Shown: positions 21,266-30,493 of the stretch, one piece after another
Numbering within the stretch: position 1 is the stretch's first letter
How the letters are laid out: every line of letters begins with the position of its first letter
DNA from: MFD04716-140 sp963703125
GTDB taxonomy: Bacteria > Bacteroidota > Bacteroidia > Flavobacteriales > Flavobacteriaceae
Length of the DNA: 64,000 nt
Direction of reading: 5' to 3'
NCBI GenBank assembly: GCA_963703125.1
Contig: OY969790.1
Location: forward strand, 1,488,001 to 1,552,000
Program-made: the position numbers and the translations under genes
The notes under the pieces: model-generated
Databases searched by the model: none
Told to the model about the DNA's origin: nothing
Seen by the model: the letters and a program-made list of their open reading frames with translations, nothing else

Positions 21266-23050
21266 ATGCCATTGGAAAAGAACGACTTGCTTAAACGCGT
21301 CTTGAAATGGAGATATAAAAACATCTCTAACAAGACCTTTATTCACTTAATGAGCATCATCGTTGGCCTACTGGCAGGTTTGGCGGCTGTAACCTTAAAA
21401 AACATTACTTATTTCATTGAAGCCTCGCTCGAAGAGGGCATATTGATATCTAACAATGGTTTGTATTTCATTCTTCCTATAATAGGCTTAACATTGGTGT
21501 ATTTATACGTCAAGTATGTACACAAAGAAAAACTTCAACTAGGCATATCCTCCATCCTTTTTACGCTCTCCAAACGCAAAGGGCATATACACCCAAAACA
21601 GATTTATTCCCGCTTGATTACGGCACCTTTAACAGTTGGTTTTGGTGGATCTACAGGATTATTAGGGCCAGCCGTTGCAACCGGTGCAGCGATAAGTTCA
21701 AATATTGGTCGGCTATTGCATATCAATATCAAGACCCGATCGCTATTAATAGCTTGTGCGTCTACCGGGGCTATTGCTTCAATTTTTCAGTCCCCGATCG
21801 CCGCAATAATTTTTGCTGTAGAGGTATTTAGTTTGGACCTGACCATGTTATCAATGTTACCTCTTTTGTTTGCATCCATTTCAGGAGTATTGACTTCCTA
21901 TTTCTTTTTGGGAAACGAAGTTCTTTTTAATTTTACGATTACCGAGAATTTTGAAATAAAGGACACTTTCTTCTATGTTCTTTTAGGGGTAGGCACTGCC
22001 ATAGCTTCCATTTATTTTACTCGTATGTATTTTGGCATTACCAGCCTTTTCAAATATCTTAAAAGCCCTAAATATAAATTGCTAGTGGGTGGTTTGATAA
22101 TTGGTATTATGCTCTATTTTATTCCCCCCTTATATGGTGAAGGTTTTGGTTTTATTAACAACCTATTGATTGGGGATCACATCAAGGCATTGGGTAAAAC
22201 CCCATTTGATGGGTACATGGAAAATATCTGGATCGTAATTGCCCTTCTCTTCGGAATTACAATTTTTAAAGCAGTCGCCATGACAGCAACTTTAGCTGCA
22301 GGAGGGGGTGGAGGCACTTTTATTCCAACGATGGTCATGGGCAGTGCCCTAGGAAATGTGGTGGCCAAAGTCATCAACAATTCAGGACTTGGATTTGCTG
22401 TCTCGGAAAGTAATTTTACACTAATTGGAATGGCAGGTTTGATAGCAGGGGTGTTACATGCGCCGCTTACGGCTATATTCTTAATCGCCGAGATTACAGG
22501 TGGATATGCACTTTTTGTGCCTTTGATGATTACTGCCACCATCTCCTATTTACTAACAAAAAGTGTAATCGACTATAGTATATATACCCGTGAATTAGCA
22601 GAAAGCGGAGCGCTTCTCACACATGACAAGGACCAGACCGTATTGACTTTAATGCATCTAGACCATGTTATTGAGATGAACTTTAAAGTGGTTTCACCAG
22701 AAATGACCTTAGGGGAAATGCTCCACGAATCGGTTGCCAAATCAACTCGAAATATTTTTCCCGTAACTGACAAAAAGGGTACCTTGGTCGGTATAGTGCT
22801 GTTAGATGACATTCGAGAATTCATGTTTGACACCACACTATATAAAAGCACGCTGGTTGAAACATTTATGCACAGTGCTCCAGAGCATATATTTTATGAA
22901 ACAGATTCTATGCAACAAGTCATGAAAAAATTCCAAGATAGTGGCGCATGGAACTTACCCGTTATCAAAAATGGCAAATACTTTGGATTCGTATCCAAAT
23001 CCAAAATGCTGACCGCCTACCGTAGGGAGTTGATTAATTTTACGAAATAA
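21266..23050 (+). CDS. ClC-family chloride channel/transporter with C-terminal CBS domains
   Basis: 594 residues. About ten to eleven hydrophobic segments form the ClC core (~20-430), followed by a pair of CBS domains (~450-590; 'VSPEMTLGEMLHESVAK', 'TLVGIVLLDDIREFM', 'QDSGAWNLPVIKNGKYFGFVSK'). The conserved GxxGP gating loop reads GLLGP, where ClC-ec1 has GREGP. The gating glutamate is therefore leucine, which favours channel-like over proton-coupled exchange behaviour (inference). The small gene after it begins three bases past the stop. Confidence 0.9.
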   Translation: MPLEKNDLLKRVLKWRYKNISNKTFIHLMSIIVGLLAGLAAVTLKNITYFIEASLEEGILISNNGLYFILPIIGLTLVYLYVKYVHKEKLQLGISSILFTLSKRKGHIHPKQIYSRLITAPLTVGFGGSTGLLGPAVATGAAISSNIGRLLHINIKTRSLLIACASTGAIASIFQSPIAAIIFAVEVFSLDLTMLSMLPLLFASISGVLTSYFFLGNEVLFNFTITENFEIKDTFFYVLLGVGTAIASIYFTRMYFGITSLFKYLKSPKYKLLVGGLIIGIMLYFIPPLYGEGFGFINNLLIGDHIKALGKTPFDGYMENIWIVIALLFGITIFKAVAMTATLAAGGGGGTFIPTMVMGSALGNVVAKVINNSGLGFAVSESNFTLIGMAGLIAGVLHAPLTAIFLIAEITGGYALFVPLMITATISYLLTKSVIDYSIYTRELAESGALLTHDKDQTVLTLMHLDHVIEMNFKVVSPEMTLGEMLHESVAKSTRNIFPVTDKKGTLVGIVLLDDIREFMFDTTLYKSTLVETFMHSAPEHIFYETDSMQQVMKKFQDSGAWNLPVIKNGKYFGFVSKSKMLTAYRRELINFTK

Positions 23051-23052
23051 AC

Positions 23053-23307
23053 ATGAAGTACTATTTTATTTTATTCATCGTATTGGCATCATTTGCCTCA
23101 ATAATCTATGGCTTTTGGCTGCCAGAAGGAAGTCAAGCTTCTGCTGATAAATTCATAGGTGCGGGAACCGTTGGCTTGTTTCTAATTGCCATGCCCTTAT
23201 TTCTGTTTATGGCCAGCAAGGGGAAAAAAATGAAAGATTACATGCTTACCGAGGAAAATATTAGAAAGATGCAAGGTAAGAGCAACGAAAAGCCTGAAAA
23301 TCAGTAA
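23053..23307 (+). CDS. Small two-helix membrane protein, unknown function
   Basis: 84 residues with two hydrophobic helices (~3-22 and ~35-55) and a charged tail (GKKMKDYMLTEENIRKMQGK). It starts three bases after the ClC stop and is probably co-transcribed with it. I do not recognise a characterised family. Confidence 0.75.
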   Translation: MKYYFILFIVLASFASIIYGFWLPEGSQASADKFIGAGTVGLFLIAMPLFLFMASKGKKMKDYMLTEENIRKMQGKSNEKPENQ

Positions 23308-23399
23308 TTCTAGAAATTTTTAAATCGGATTTTTATTGATTTTGTCCAAAAAAACATAAATTAGTAGTACATAATTCACTACACTTTAATTTTATTGGA

Positions 23400-23594
23400 A
23401 TGACCGGAACTGTAAAATTTTTTAATGGATCCAAAGGGTATGGGTTCATTACCAATGACATCACCAAAAAAGACATTTTTGTGCACGCAACGGCGTTGAA
23501 CGGAACTGAACTTAAGGAAGGCGACAAAGTAGAATACGTGGAGGAGGAAGGAAGAAAGGGAATAGTAGCTGCACAAGTGCACGTTCTCAGATAA
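23400..23594 (+). CDS. Cold-shock domain protein (CspA family)
   Basis: 64 residues making a complete OB-fold. RNP1 is KGYGFIT and RNP2 is DIFVHA. It binds single-stranded nucleic acid. The 92-base AT-rich leader is consistent with the long 5' regions usual for such genes. A terminator follows. Confidence 0.96.
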   Translation: MTGTVKFFNGSKGYGFITNDITKKDIFVHATALNGTELKEGDKVEYVEEEGRKGIVAAQVHVLR

Positions 23595-23622
23595 ATCACA
23601 TTTTATTTTGCTTGAAACTCAG

Positions 23623-23647
23623 ACCTCGTGAAAACGGGGTTTTTTTA
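23623..23647 (+). terminator. Rho-independent terminator after the cold-shock gene
   Basis: Stem ACCTCGT/ACGGGGT (23623-23629 and 23634-23640) has one G-U pair and a GAAA tetraloop, and is followed by six more T. Confidence 0.8.
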
Positions 23648-23685
23648 TGACCTTGACAGGCCAATTTACCTTAATTGGATAAATA

Positions 23686-24135
23686 CTAGTTCAAATTGCG
23701 TTTTTGAATAAAGAATCTTTTAAGAAGCTCTGAGGCCTCTTCCTCAAGTATGCCGCCTACAATTTTTGTTTTTGGGTGCAGTTTTGTCCCAATGGCACCA
23801 CAACCCCTTTCTAAATCCTTCGCTCCATATACAATCCTTGAAATTTGACTCCAATACAATGCTCCAGCGCACATTTGACAGGGTTCAAGAGTTACATATA
23901 AGGTACAGTCATGCAAGTATTTACCCCCTAGGAAGTTTGCGGCCGCCGTTATGGCCTGCATTTCGGCATGTGCTGTAACATCATTTAGCCGTTCTGTTAA
24001 ATTATGAGCCCTTGCGATGATGCGGCCTTGAACAACAATTAAAGCCCCAATAGGCACCTCCCCTTTTTCAAAGGCGGTTTCGGCCTCTTGCAATGCCCTT
24101 TTCATAAAATAATTGTCATCAAATGGTAGGACCAT
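23686..24135 (-). CDS. tadA: tRNA-specific adenosine deaminase
   Basis: 149 residues; zinc-dependent deaminase that converts A34 to inosine in tRNA-Arg(ACG). Zinc and catalytic motifs are THAEMQ-type 'TAHAEMQAI' (His and Glu) and 'PCQMCAGAL' (Cys pair). Length and the N-terminal 'YFMKRALQEAETAFEKGEVPIGA' fit TadA rather than other cytidine deaminases. It is divergent from dxs. Confidence 0.92.
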   Translation of the reverse strand: MVLPFDDNYFMKRALQEAETAFEKGEVPIGALIVVQGRIIARAHNLTERLNDVTAHAEMQAITAAANFLGGKYLHDCTLYVTLEPCQMCAGALYWSQISRIVYGAKDLERGCGAIGTKLHPKTKIVGGILEEEASELLKRFFIQKRNLN

Positions 24136-24194
24136 AAAGTCAAAAATACACTTTTAGGACATTATTCCGCAATCCATTTAGTGCGATTTTGACG

Positions 24195-24202
24195 TACTTT
24201 TG
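24195..24202 (+). promoter_or_regulatory. -7 element TACTTTTG of dxs
   Basis: An exact TAnnTTTG match ending nine bases before ATG 24212, implying a leader of about six bases. It overlaps the alternative in-frame TTG at 24200, which argues against that upstream start. Confidence 0.5.
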
Positions 24203-24211
24203 CCTGACGAC

Positions 24212-25984
24212 ATGAAATATCTCGACAAAATAGATTCCCCTAGGGAGCTTCGCCGATTGAAGACCACTGAGTTACCAATACTTGCCAAGGAACTTCGGGA
24301 TTTTATTATTGACATAGTAGCGACAAAAGAAGGACATTTGGGGGCAAGCCTTGGAGTAGTGGAACTAACAATTGCACTTCACTACATTTTTGATACACCC
24401 AATGATAAATTGGTATGGGATGTAGGTCACCAGGCCTATGGCCATAAAATATTGACCGGCCGTAAGGAAATCTTTGAAACGAATCGTCAACTTGGGGGTA
24501 TTAGCGGATTTCCAAAAAGAAGTGAAAGCGAATATGATACTTTTGGAACGGGCCATAGTTCTACTTCCATCTCGGCGGTATTGGGAATGGCCATTTCCGC
24601 ACAGTTAAACGGAAATTTCGAGCGACAGCACATTGCCGTAATAGGTGATGCCTCGATTGCCAGTGGTATGGCATTTGAAGGCCTTAACCATGCAGGAGTT
24701 GCCGATACCAATATCCTTATCATTCTTAATGACAATGCCATTGGGATAGACCCCAGTGTGGGAGCGTTAAAAAAATACCTGACGAATGTAAAGAAGGGAA
24801 TAGCTAAAGAAGAAAATATTTTTGAGTGTCTAAATTTTGATTATTCCGGCCCAATTGACGGGCACAATCTTGAAGTCTTGCTAACCGAACTTAGAAGATT
24901 GAAAGAAGTCAACGGCCCCAAACTTTTGCATGTCATTACCACAAAGGGCAAAGGGTTGCAAAAAGCAGAAGAAAACCAGGTGGCATATCATGCTCCGGGG
25001 AAATTTGACAAAAAGACCGGAGAACTACAGCCAAAACAAACCTTGGGCCAACCACCAAAATACCAAGATGTTTTTGGCCTTACGCTTTTGGAATTGGCAA
25101 GAAACAATAAGAAAATAATTGGCATTACCCCTGCCATGCCCACAGGCAGTTCCCTTAAATTTATGATGGACGAGATTCCGGAACGGGCCTTTGATGTAGG
25201 TATTGCCGAACAACACTCAGTGACAATGGCAGCGGGAATGGCTGCCGATGGGCTTATTCCTTTTTGCAATATCTACTCCACTTTTTTACAACGCGCCTAT
25301 GATCAGGTTATCCACGATGTCGCGATTCAAAATCTGCCTGTAATCTTTTGTCTGGATCGTGCAGGAATAGTAGGCCAAGATGGTGCCACCCATCACGGAA
25401 TTTATGACCTTGCATACTTGCGTTGTATTCCTAACCTCCATATTTTTGCACCTTTAAATGAGAAAGAGCTACGGGACATCATGTACACAGCGCAACTGGG
25501 ATTGAAAAAGCCAATCGCGATTAGATATCCAAGAGGCACCGCTACCACCACTCACTGGAGGTCTCCTTTTGAAAAAATTGAAATCGGTAAAGCTCAAGAG
25601 CTGAGAAGTGGAACAAAATTGGCCATTTTGACTGTAGGCCATATTGGTAATGTGGTTTCAAATATTATTGATTCCTTGGAGGAACAGTCACAAATTGGCC
25701 ATTATAATATGCGATTTGTAAAGCCTCTTGATGTAATTACCCTTAAGTATGTTTTCCTTAAATACCCTCATATTATAACGGTCGAGGATGGTGGCAAAAT
25801 AGGGGGATTTGGAAGTGCGGTTCTTGAATATGCCAATTTTGTAAGGGCTACCAATTCAATTGATGTTCTCGGCATTGATGATGTTTTCATTGAACATGGT
25901 ACGGTCAAAGAATTGCATGAAATTGCCAAAATCGATTCCGATTCCATAAAAACCCATATAATTTCTGTACTAAATACCTATTAG
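24212..25984 (+). CDS. dxs: 1-deoxy-D-xylulose-5-phosphate synthase
   Basis: A thiamine-diphosphate enzyme joining pyruvate and glyceraldehyde 3-phosphate, the first step of the MEP isoprenoid pathway. About 590 residues. N-terminal motif GHLGASLGVVELTIALHY, thiamine-diphosphate motif GDASIASGMAFEGLNHAG, transketolase middle domain with AEQHSVTMAAGMA, and the C-terminal domain. It feeds the polyprenyl diphosphate synthase of this window. The next gene starts one base after the stop. Confidence 0.95.
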   Translation: MKYLDKIDSPRELRRLKTTELPILAKELRDFIIDIVATKEGHLGASLGVVELTIALHYIFDTPNDKLVWDVGHQAYGHKILTGRKEIFETNRQLGGISGFPKRSESEYDTFGTGHSSTSISAVLGMAISAQLNGNFERQHIAVIGDASIASGMAFEGLNHAGVADTNILIILNDNAIGIDPSVGALKKYLTNVKKGIAKEENIFECLNFDYSGPIDGHNLEVLLTELRRLKEVNGPKLLHVITTKGKGLQKAEENQVAYHAPGKFDKKTGELQPKQTLGQPPKYQDVFGLTLLELARNNKKIIGITPAMPTGSSLKFMMDEIPERAFDVGIAEQHSVTMAAGMAADGLIPFCNIYSTFLQRAYDQVIHDVAIQNLPVIFCLDRAGIVGQDGATHHGIYDLAYLRCIPNLHIFAPLNEKELRDIMYTAQLGLKKPIAIRYPRGTATTTHWRSPFEKIEIGKAQELRSGTKLAILTVGHIGNVVSNIIDSLEEQSQIGHYNMRFVKPLDVITLKYVFLKYPHIITVEDGGKIGGFGSAVLEYANFVRATNSIDVLGIDDVFIEHGTVKELHEIAKIDSDSIKTHIISVLNTY

Positions 25985-25985
25985 C

Positions 25986-27113
25986 ATGGCCAAAAAAACT
26001 TGTTTGCTTATTCTTTCATTCCTAGCTTTTTACCCTATTTTTTCTCAAGATACCATACCGAAAGGTCGTGAAGTTGATTCCATTTATAGGGATACAACGG
26101 CAATTGATACGGCGGTTGTTGATACCGTGGTGATAAGAAGGTTGCAAGAGCGGATAAAAAATTCAAAAAAAGGTGTGACTTTGAATACCTCAGTTATTTC
26201 TTTTAAAAAAACAAAACCATTGGACAAGGGTTATAAAAAATTCACGGTTCCCTCCTTTTGGCAAAGCATTAACCTATTAGGCCTCAATTTTAGCGAAGTA
26301 GCCTTTGTCAATTGGAACGCCGGCGGAAATAACTCGGTATCCGCACTTGCCAATGCACGATTTGAGAGAAATTATAAGTTTAGATATATTCAATGGGAGA
26401 ACTCCATGGAGCTTCGGTACGGACTAAATGCGCAGGACAATCAAAAACTGCGTAAGACGGATGATGCACTTAGGTTAGCCTCTACGCTTGGATATCGTAG
26501 GGATACCATTAGTAATTGGTACTATTCCGTAAAAGCAAATTTTAATACCCAATTCTCAAATGGTTACAAATATCCCGACAGGACAACTCCTATTTCCCGG
26601 TTAATGTCACCTGGATATACATTCCTTGGAGCGGGTACTTCCTATATTTCAGAAGGCCGAAGATTCAATTTATACATCTCCCCCGTGACGCAAAAAGCAA
26701 CATTTGTCCTAGATCAAGATTTGGCAGATAAAGGGACATTTGGTGTAGAGAAGGCGGTACTTGATGCAGAAGGCAATGTCATAACACCAGGAAAACATGT
26801 ATTCCTGGAGCTTGGTTTTTTGATCTCCAACAACTGGGAGACCCAAGTGTATAAAAATATGGCCCTAAAACATCGGTTGAATCTTTACACCGATTATCTC
26901 AGGAAATTTGGAAATATAGACGTGGACTGGGAACTAAATCTGGATCTTCGGGTCAATGAATTTATTGTTACGACTATTGGCACCCATTTAATATATGATG
27001 ATGACATCCTATTTGACCCTATAAAAAATGATGCTGGTATTGTAGTGAATGATGGGGTCCCAAAAATTCAGTTTAAACAATTATTGGGAGTAGGTGTTTC
27101 CTATAATTTCTAA
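25986..27113 (+). CDS. DUF3078 family exported protein
   Basis: 375 residues with a signal peptide ending FSQ. The region from ~85 ('FWQSINLLGLNFSEVAFVNWNAGGNNSVSALANARFER') is the DUF3078 signature of Bacteroidota; alternating beta-strands and a C-terminal aromatic (VSYNF) suggest an outer-membrane barrel. Function unknown. It is probably in one transcript with dxs and ends 12 bases from the converging dgt gene. Confidence 0.88.
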   Translation: MAKKTCLLILSFLAFYPIFSQDTIPKGREVDSIYRDTTAIDTAVVDTVVIRRLQERIKNSKKGVTLNTSVISFKKTKPLDKGYKKFTVPSFWQSINLLGLNFSEVAFVNWNAGGNNSVSALANARFERNYKFRYIQWENSMELRYGLNAQDNQKLRKTDDALRLASTLGYRRDTISNWYYSVKANFNTQFSNGYKYPDRTTPISRLMSPGYTFLGAGTSYISEGRRFNLYISPVTQKATFVLDQDLADKGTFGVEKAVLDAEGNVITPGKHVFLELGFLISNNWETQVYKNMALKHRLNLYTDYLRKFGNIDVDWELNLDLRVNEFIVTTIGTHLIYDDDILFDPIKNDAGIVVNDGVPKIQFKQLLGVGVSYNF

Positions 27114-27125
27114 AAAAATTAAACC

Positions 27126-28469
27126 TTAGATTTCGATCCCCTTTATTTTTTTATGCAAAAGGATGGCCGCACTATCTGACAAACTTGCGACATAGCAAGA
27201 AGTATTCAGCAAGATATTGTAAAGGGAGCCATCGGTATTTCTGTAACCCTCTGGTAGAATCCGAAGTATTAACATATCATAGTTTGATGCCTTATTCTGT
27301 TTCTTTCTAATAAGGGCCGGCGCAAAGACATCCAAAATATCGGATATAACCTTATATCCCGCAATTTCCTTCTCAATTACTTCTTGCGAATTATATATTT
27401 TAGTTACACTTAGGTCAATTATGTCACGAATTTGTGCCTTATAAGTACTTTTATCCATCAGGGAAACATCAAAGGAACCTTCCAATATTTTGTCCTCGTT
27501 GGCAATGAAAATGGCTATGGCATCCGTAATAAGTGTATTTATGGCCAAGGCTCGTAAATAACTTAGCCTGTCTGCCTTATAGGCAAGCGAATTGTATTTC
27601 TTTGAATTAATACTGTTCTTGACCAGGTTTATCAAATACTCAAGGGCATACTCTTCAGAAATAAGTCCTAGGTTTATTCCATCCTCAAAATCAATTATGG
27701 TATAACAAATATCATCTGCAGCTTCTACCAAAAAGGTAAGAGGATGTCTCGCAAACGAAATATCATTGCCATTTCGTGTGGCCAAAAGTCCCAGTTCCAG
27801 GGCAACTTCCTTAAAAAAATCCTTTTCAGTCTGAAAGAAACCGAATTTTTTGTCCGCAATATGCTTAGTTGGCCGTTTAGGGAGCGATTCCTTAGGGTAT
27901 TTCATAAATGCTCCAAGCGTAGCATAACTGAGCCTTAGGCCGCCGGCCATACCCTCACGCGATTCGCTGAGAAGCCTAAACCCGTTTGCATTCCCTTCAA
28001 AATCAATAATATCCTGGTATTCTTTAGCGGATAGGGCAGGTTGATAAACCTTGCCGTTCCCATTTTTAAAATATTCACCAATGGCCTGCTCCCCACTATG
28101 GCCAAAAGGAGGGTTGCCTATGTCATGGGCTAAGGCGGCGGCGGCCACTATTGCACCAAAGTCATTAAATTGATAACCATGCACCTCGTCCAGATATGGG
28201 TGCTTCTCGAGTATTTTTTTGCCTGCAATACGCCCTAGGCTTCTCCCCACCACCGATACCTCAAGACTATGTGTCAATCTTGTGTGTACAAAATCCTTTT
28301 TTGAAAGCGGTACAACCTGTGTCTTGTCCTGCAAGCTTCGAAAGGCCGAAGAAAAAATAATTCGGTCATAATCAACTTCAAATCCCAACCGAGTCTCATC
28401 CTGCTCTTTTCGAAGTCTTTTATGGGTATCACCGAAGCGTTTAAGAGATAATAATTGTTCCCAGTTCAT
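27126..28469 (-). CDS. dgt: Deoxyguanosine triphosphate triphosphohydrolase (HD domain)
   Basis: Hydrolyses dNTP to deoxynucleoside and triphosphate. About 447 residues. The HD motif HDIGNPPFGHSGE is clear, with the upstream 'FSSAFRSLQDKTQVVP' and 'RLTHSLEV' motifs of dNTPases. I start at Met 28469 (MNWEQLLSLKRFGD), the conserved beginning of the family; earlier in-frame starts add a weak leader. No control linkage to the nrd genes of this window is visible. Confidence 0.93.
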   Translation of the reverse strand: MNWEQLLSLKRFGDTHKRLRKEQDETRLGFEVDYDRIIFSSAFRSLQDKTQVVPLSKKDFVHTRLTHSLEVSVVGRSLGRIAGKKILEKHPYLDEVHGYQFNDFGAIVAAAALAHDIGNPPFGHSGEQAIGEYFKNGNGKVYQPALSAKEYQDIIDFEGNANGFRLLSESREGMAGGLRLSYATLGAFMKYPKESLPKRPTKHIADKKFGFFQTEKDFFKEVALELGLLATRNGNDISFARHPLTFLVEAADDICYTIIDFEDGINLGLISEEYALEYLINLVKNSINSKKYNSLAYKADRLSYLRALAINTLITDAIAIFIANEDKILEGSFDVSLMDKSTYKAQIRDIIDLSVTKIYNSQEVIEKEIAGYKVISDILDVFAPALIRKKQNKASNYDMLILRILPEGYRNTDGSLYNILLNTSCYVASLSDSAAILLHKKIKGIEI

Positions 28470-28568
28470 TTCATTAAAATATGTTGCAAGATACATTTTT
28501 TGGATTTTAACATTGGGAATCCGGATCAACAAGAGACTCCAATTTAGTAACCTTTAAAATACTTTTTT

Positions 28569-28613
28569 TTAATCTGCGATTAACCGTAACTTAACCTTGG
28601 AAGATTTTCTTTG
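28569..28613 (+). promoter_or_regulatory. Putative PHO box and -7 element, copy 1
   Basis: Three heptamers with 11-base period: TTAATCT (28569), TTAACCG (28580) and TTAACCT (28591). They are followed by TGG, nine bases, and TTTG (28610-28613). The same arrangement and spacing occurs before the porin and PiT genes. Direct heptamers with four-base spacers are the known architecture of PhoB-type boxes; the link to PhoB here is inference. Confidence 0.6.
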
Positions 28614-28632
28614 TACAAGAAATCTGTGCTTA

Positions 28633-29019
28633 ATGAAAAAAGTTTTTCTTTTAATTTCCTTGTTTTCGGTTTTGGGGCTCTTCTCCCAAGATTTGGGAAT
28701 GGTAAAAGGGAATGTTATTGATTTAGAAGCTAACAACGAACCTATTTTGTTTGCAAATATTACCATAAAAAACACAGCCTTAAAGACCAGGACCAATTTG
28801 AATGGCAATTTTGAAATTAAAGATGTAACACCTGGGACTTATATTTTGGAAATAAGTTTTTTGGGATATGAAACCGCAGAAATTCCCTTGGAAATCAAGG
28901 AAAATGAAATTACCGAAATTCATAAAGGATTAGTTGCAAAATCCATTTCTATGTTAGGCCTAAGTGCATCAATAGATCCAAAGGATCAAGGGGAAGCGTT
29001 TTTTGCCAATCCCGATTAA
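28633..29019 (+). CDS. Small exported carboxypeptidase-regulatory-like domain protein
   Basis: About 128 residues. A signal peptide ends near LFSQ, followed by one CarboxypepD_reg-like beta-sandwich (NGNFEIKDVTPGTYILEISFLGYE). Such domains normally begin TonB-dependent receptors, and the sequence resembles that N-terminus, but it stops at ~128 with no plug or barrel in any frame downstream. It may be a stand-alone protein or a receptor remnant. I use ATG 28633, because the in-frame TTG at 28597 lies in the promoter. The PHO-box-like promoter suggests phosphate control. Confidence 0.75.
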   Translation: MKKVFLLISLFSVLGLFSQDLGMVKGNVIDLEANNEPILFANITIKNTALKTRTNLNGNFEIKDVTPGTYILEISFLGYETAEIPLEIKENEITEIHKGLVAKSISMLGLSASIDPKDQGEAFFANPD

Positions 29020-29163
29020 GGGGGCAAGGTACCTAATAGTACAATGAGCATACTTTTCCGAAATGGAGCTAGGACTATTTTATTACTTCCCATTTTGAAA
29101 AATTATAAATAAGTAGGATTTCTTACGGATATTAGTTTTTGTCGACTATTTTTCAGAGATCCG

Positions 29164-29192
29164 GAGGCTACCTGATAAAGGTGGCCTCTTTT
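29164..29192 (+). terminator. Rho-independent terminator before the porin gene
   Basis: A ten-pair stem GAGGCTACCT/AGGTGGCCTC (29164-29173 and 29179-29188) has one G-U pair and a five-base loop, and is followed by TTTT. It separates the small exported gene from the porin, which has its own promoter. Confidence 0.75.
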
Positions 29193-29212
29193 GTTCATAT
29201 AAACCCTAAGAT

Positions 29213-29257
29213 ATAACGTTTCGGAAACATTAGTTTAACATTGGTGTTGGTTCTTTG
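29213..29257 (+). promoter_or_regulatory. Putative PHO box and -7 element, copy 2
   Basis: Heptamers ATAACGT (29213), GAAACAT (29224) and TTAACAT (29235) have an 11-base period. They are followed by TGG, nine bases and TTTG (29254-29257). The porin ATG follows at 29281. Confidence 0.65.
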
Positions 29258-29280
29258 CAGCGACAAAAGCTAATTCCAAA

Positions 29281-30486
29281 ATGAAAATCAAGCATTTCAT
29301 TACAATGCTAATTCTTCCCATCACATTCATTTCTCACGGACAGGAAAATAACACCCCCACATTTGGAAAAGGCATTTTCAATCTAATTGGCAAGGATAGT
29401 ACTTGGAGCATGAATATTGCTGCCAGAATGCAATTTTTAGGCATCTACACGTGGGAAAAAAAAACAGAAGGTGGCTTGGTAAATCCTCAATCAAATTTTT
29501 TGGTTCGAAGAGCACGGCTCAAATTTGATGGGTATGCCCATTCTCCGAAACTTCGATATAAGTTGGAACTGGGACTGTCAAATCGAGATATTTCGGGCTC
29601 ATCTGCGTTTACGGGCGATGCTTCCAATTATATTTTAGACGCAGTTGTTATGTGGAATTTTTACCGCAATTTTGAACTTTGGATAGGGCAAACAAAGTTG
29701 CCTGGAAATATTGAAAGGGTGATTTCATCGGGAAATTTGCAGCAAGTGGACCGATCTATTTTGAACAGTGGTTTTAACATTGATCGAGATATGGGAATTC
29801 AAGTACGCCACTATTTTAATCTTTCCGAGAATTTCGTAGTAAGAGAAAAATTCGCCATTTCCCAAGGTGAAGGCAGAAACATAACCACTGGAAACTTAGG
29901 AGGATACCAATATACTACCCGAATTGAAGTTTTGCCACTAGGAGAATTTAGCAGTGAAGGAGAATACAGCGGAAGTGATTTAAAAAGAGAACAAAGCCCA
30001 AAATTAATGATTGCAGCAACTTATGACATTAACCAAAATGCCGTTAAGAATAGAAGTAATCAAGGCTCTTATATGACCAACGATATTGGCTTTTATGAAA
30101 CCAACATCAACACAATATTTGTAGATGCCATGTTCAAATACCAAGGTTTTTCATTAATGGGGGAATATGTCAATAGAGATGCCAGGAATCCCATCGCAAG
30201 AAATTCAGATGGGACCGAAACCGGTGATGTGGTTCAAATAGGTAATGGTATAAATCTACAGTCAGGCTATCTTTTCCTTAGCAAATGGGAAGTTTCCGGG
30301 AGGTACACAAACACTAGTTCCTATCAAAATATAACAGGAAATAACCCAGAGACGCAATATACAATGGGACTCTCAAAATATATTGTGGGGCATAAACTCA
30401 AAGTACAGACCGACCTTAGTTATTTATCGGTTAATGGTGGAACCGATGAATTTATGTTTCGTCTACAATTGGACGTTCATTTCTAA
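29281..30486 (+). CDS. OprO/OprP-family phosphate-selective porin
   Basis: 401 residues with a signal peptide ending SHGQ. Beta-barrel features run to a C-terminal aromatic (LQLDVHF). Text such as 'NFLVRRARLKFDGYAHSPKLRYKLELGLSNRD' and 'FELWIGQTKLPGNIERVISSGNLQQVDRS' is typical of the phosphate porin family in Bacteroidota. It would pass phosphate or polyphosphate across the outer membrane to feed the PiT transporter 74 bases downstream. Its PHO-box-like promoter fits induction by phosphate starvation. Confidence 0.9.
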   Translation: MKIKHFITMLILPITFISHGQENNTPTFGKGIFNLIGKDSTWSMNIAARMQFLGIYTWEKKTEGGLVNPQSNFLVRRARLKFDGYAHSPKLRYKLELGLSNRDISGSSAFTGDASNYILDAVVMWNFYRNFELWIGQTKLPGNIERVISSGNLQQVDRSILNSGFNIDRDMGIQVRHYFNLSENFVVREKFAISQGEGRNITTGNLGGYQYTTRIEVLPLGEFSSEGEYSGSDLKREQSPKLMIAATYDINQNAVKNRSNQGSYMTNDIGFYETNINTIFVDAMFKYQGFSLMGEYVNRDARNPIARNSDGTETGDVVQIGNGINLQSGYLFLSKWEVSGRYTNTSSYQNITGNNPETQYTMGLSKYIVGHKLKVQTDLSYLSVNGGTDEFMFRLQLDVHF

Positions 30487-30493
30487 ATTAGAA

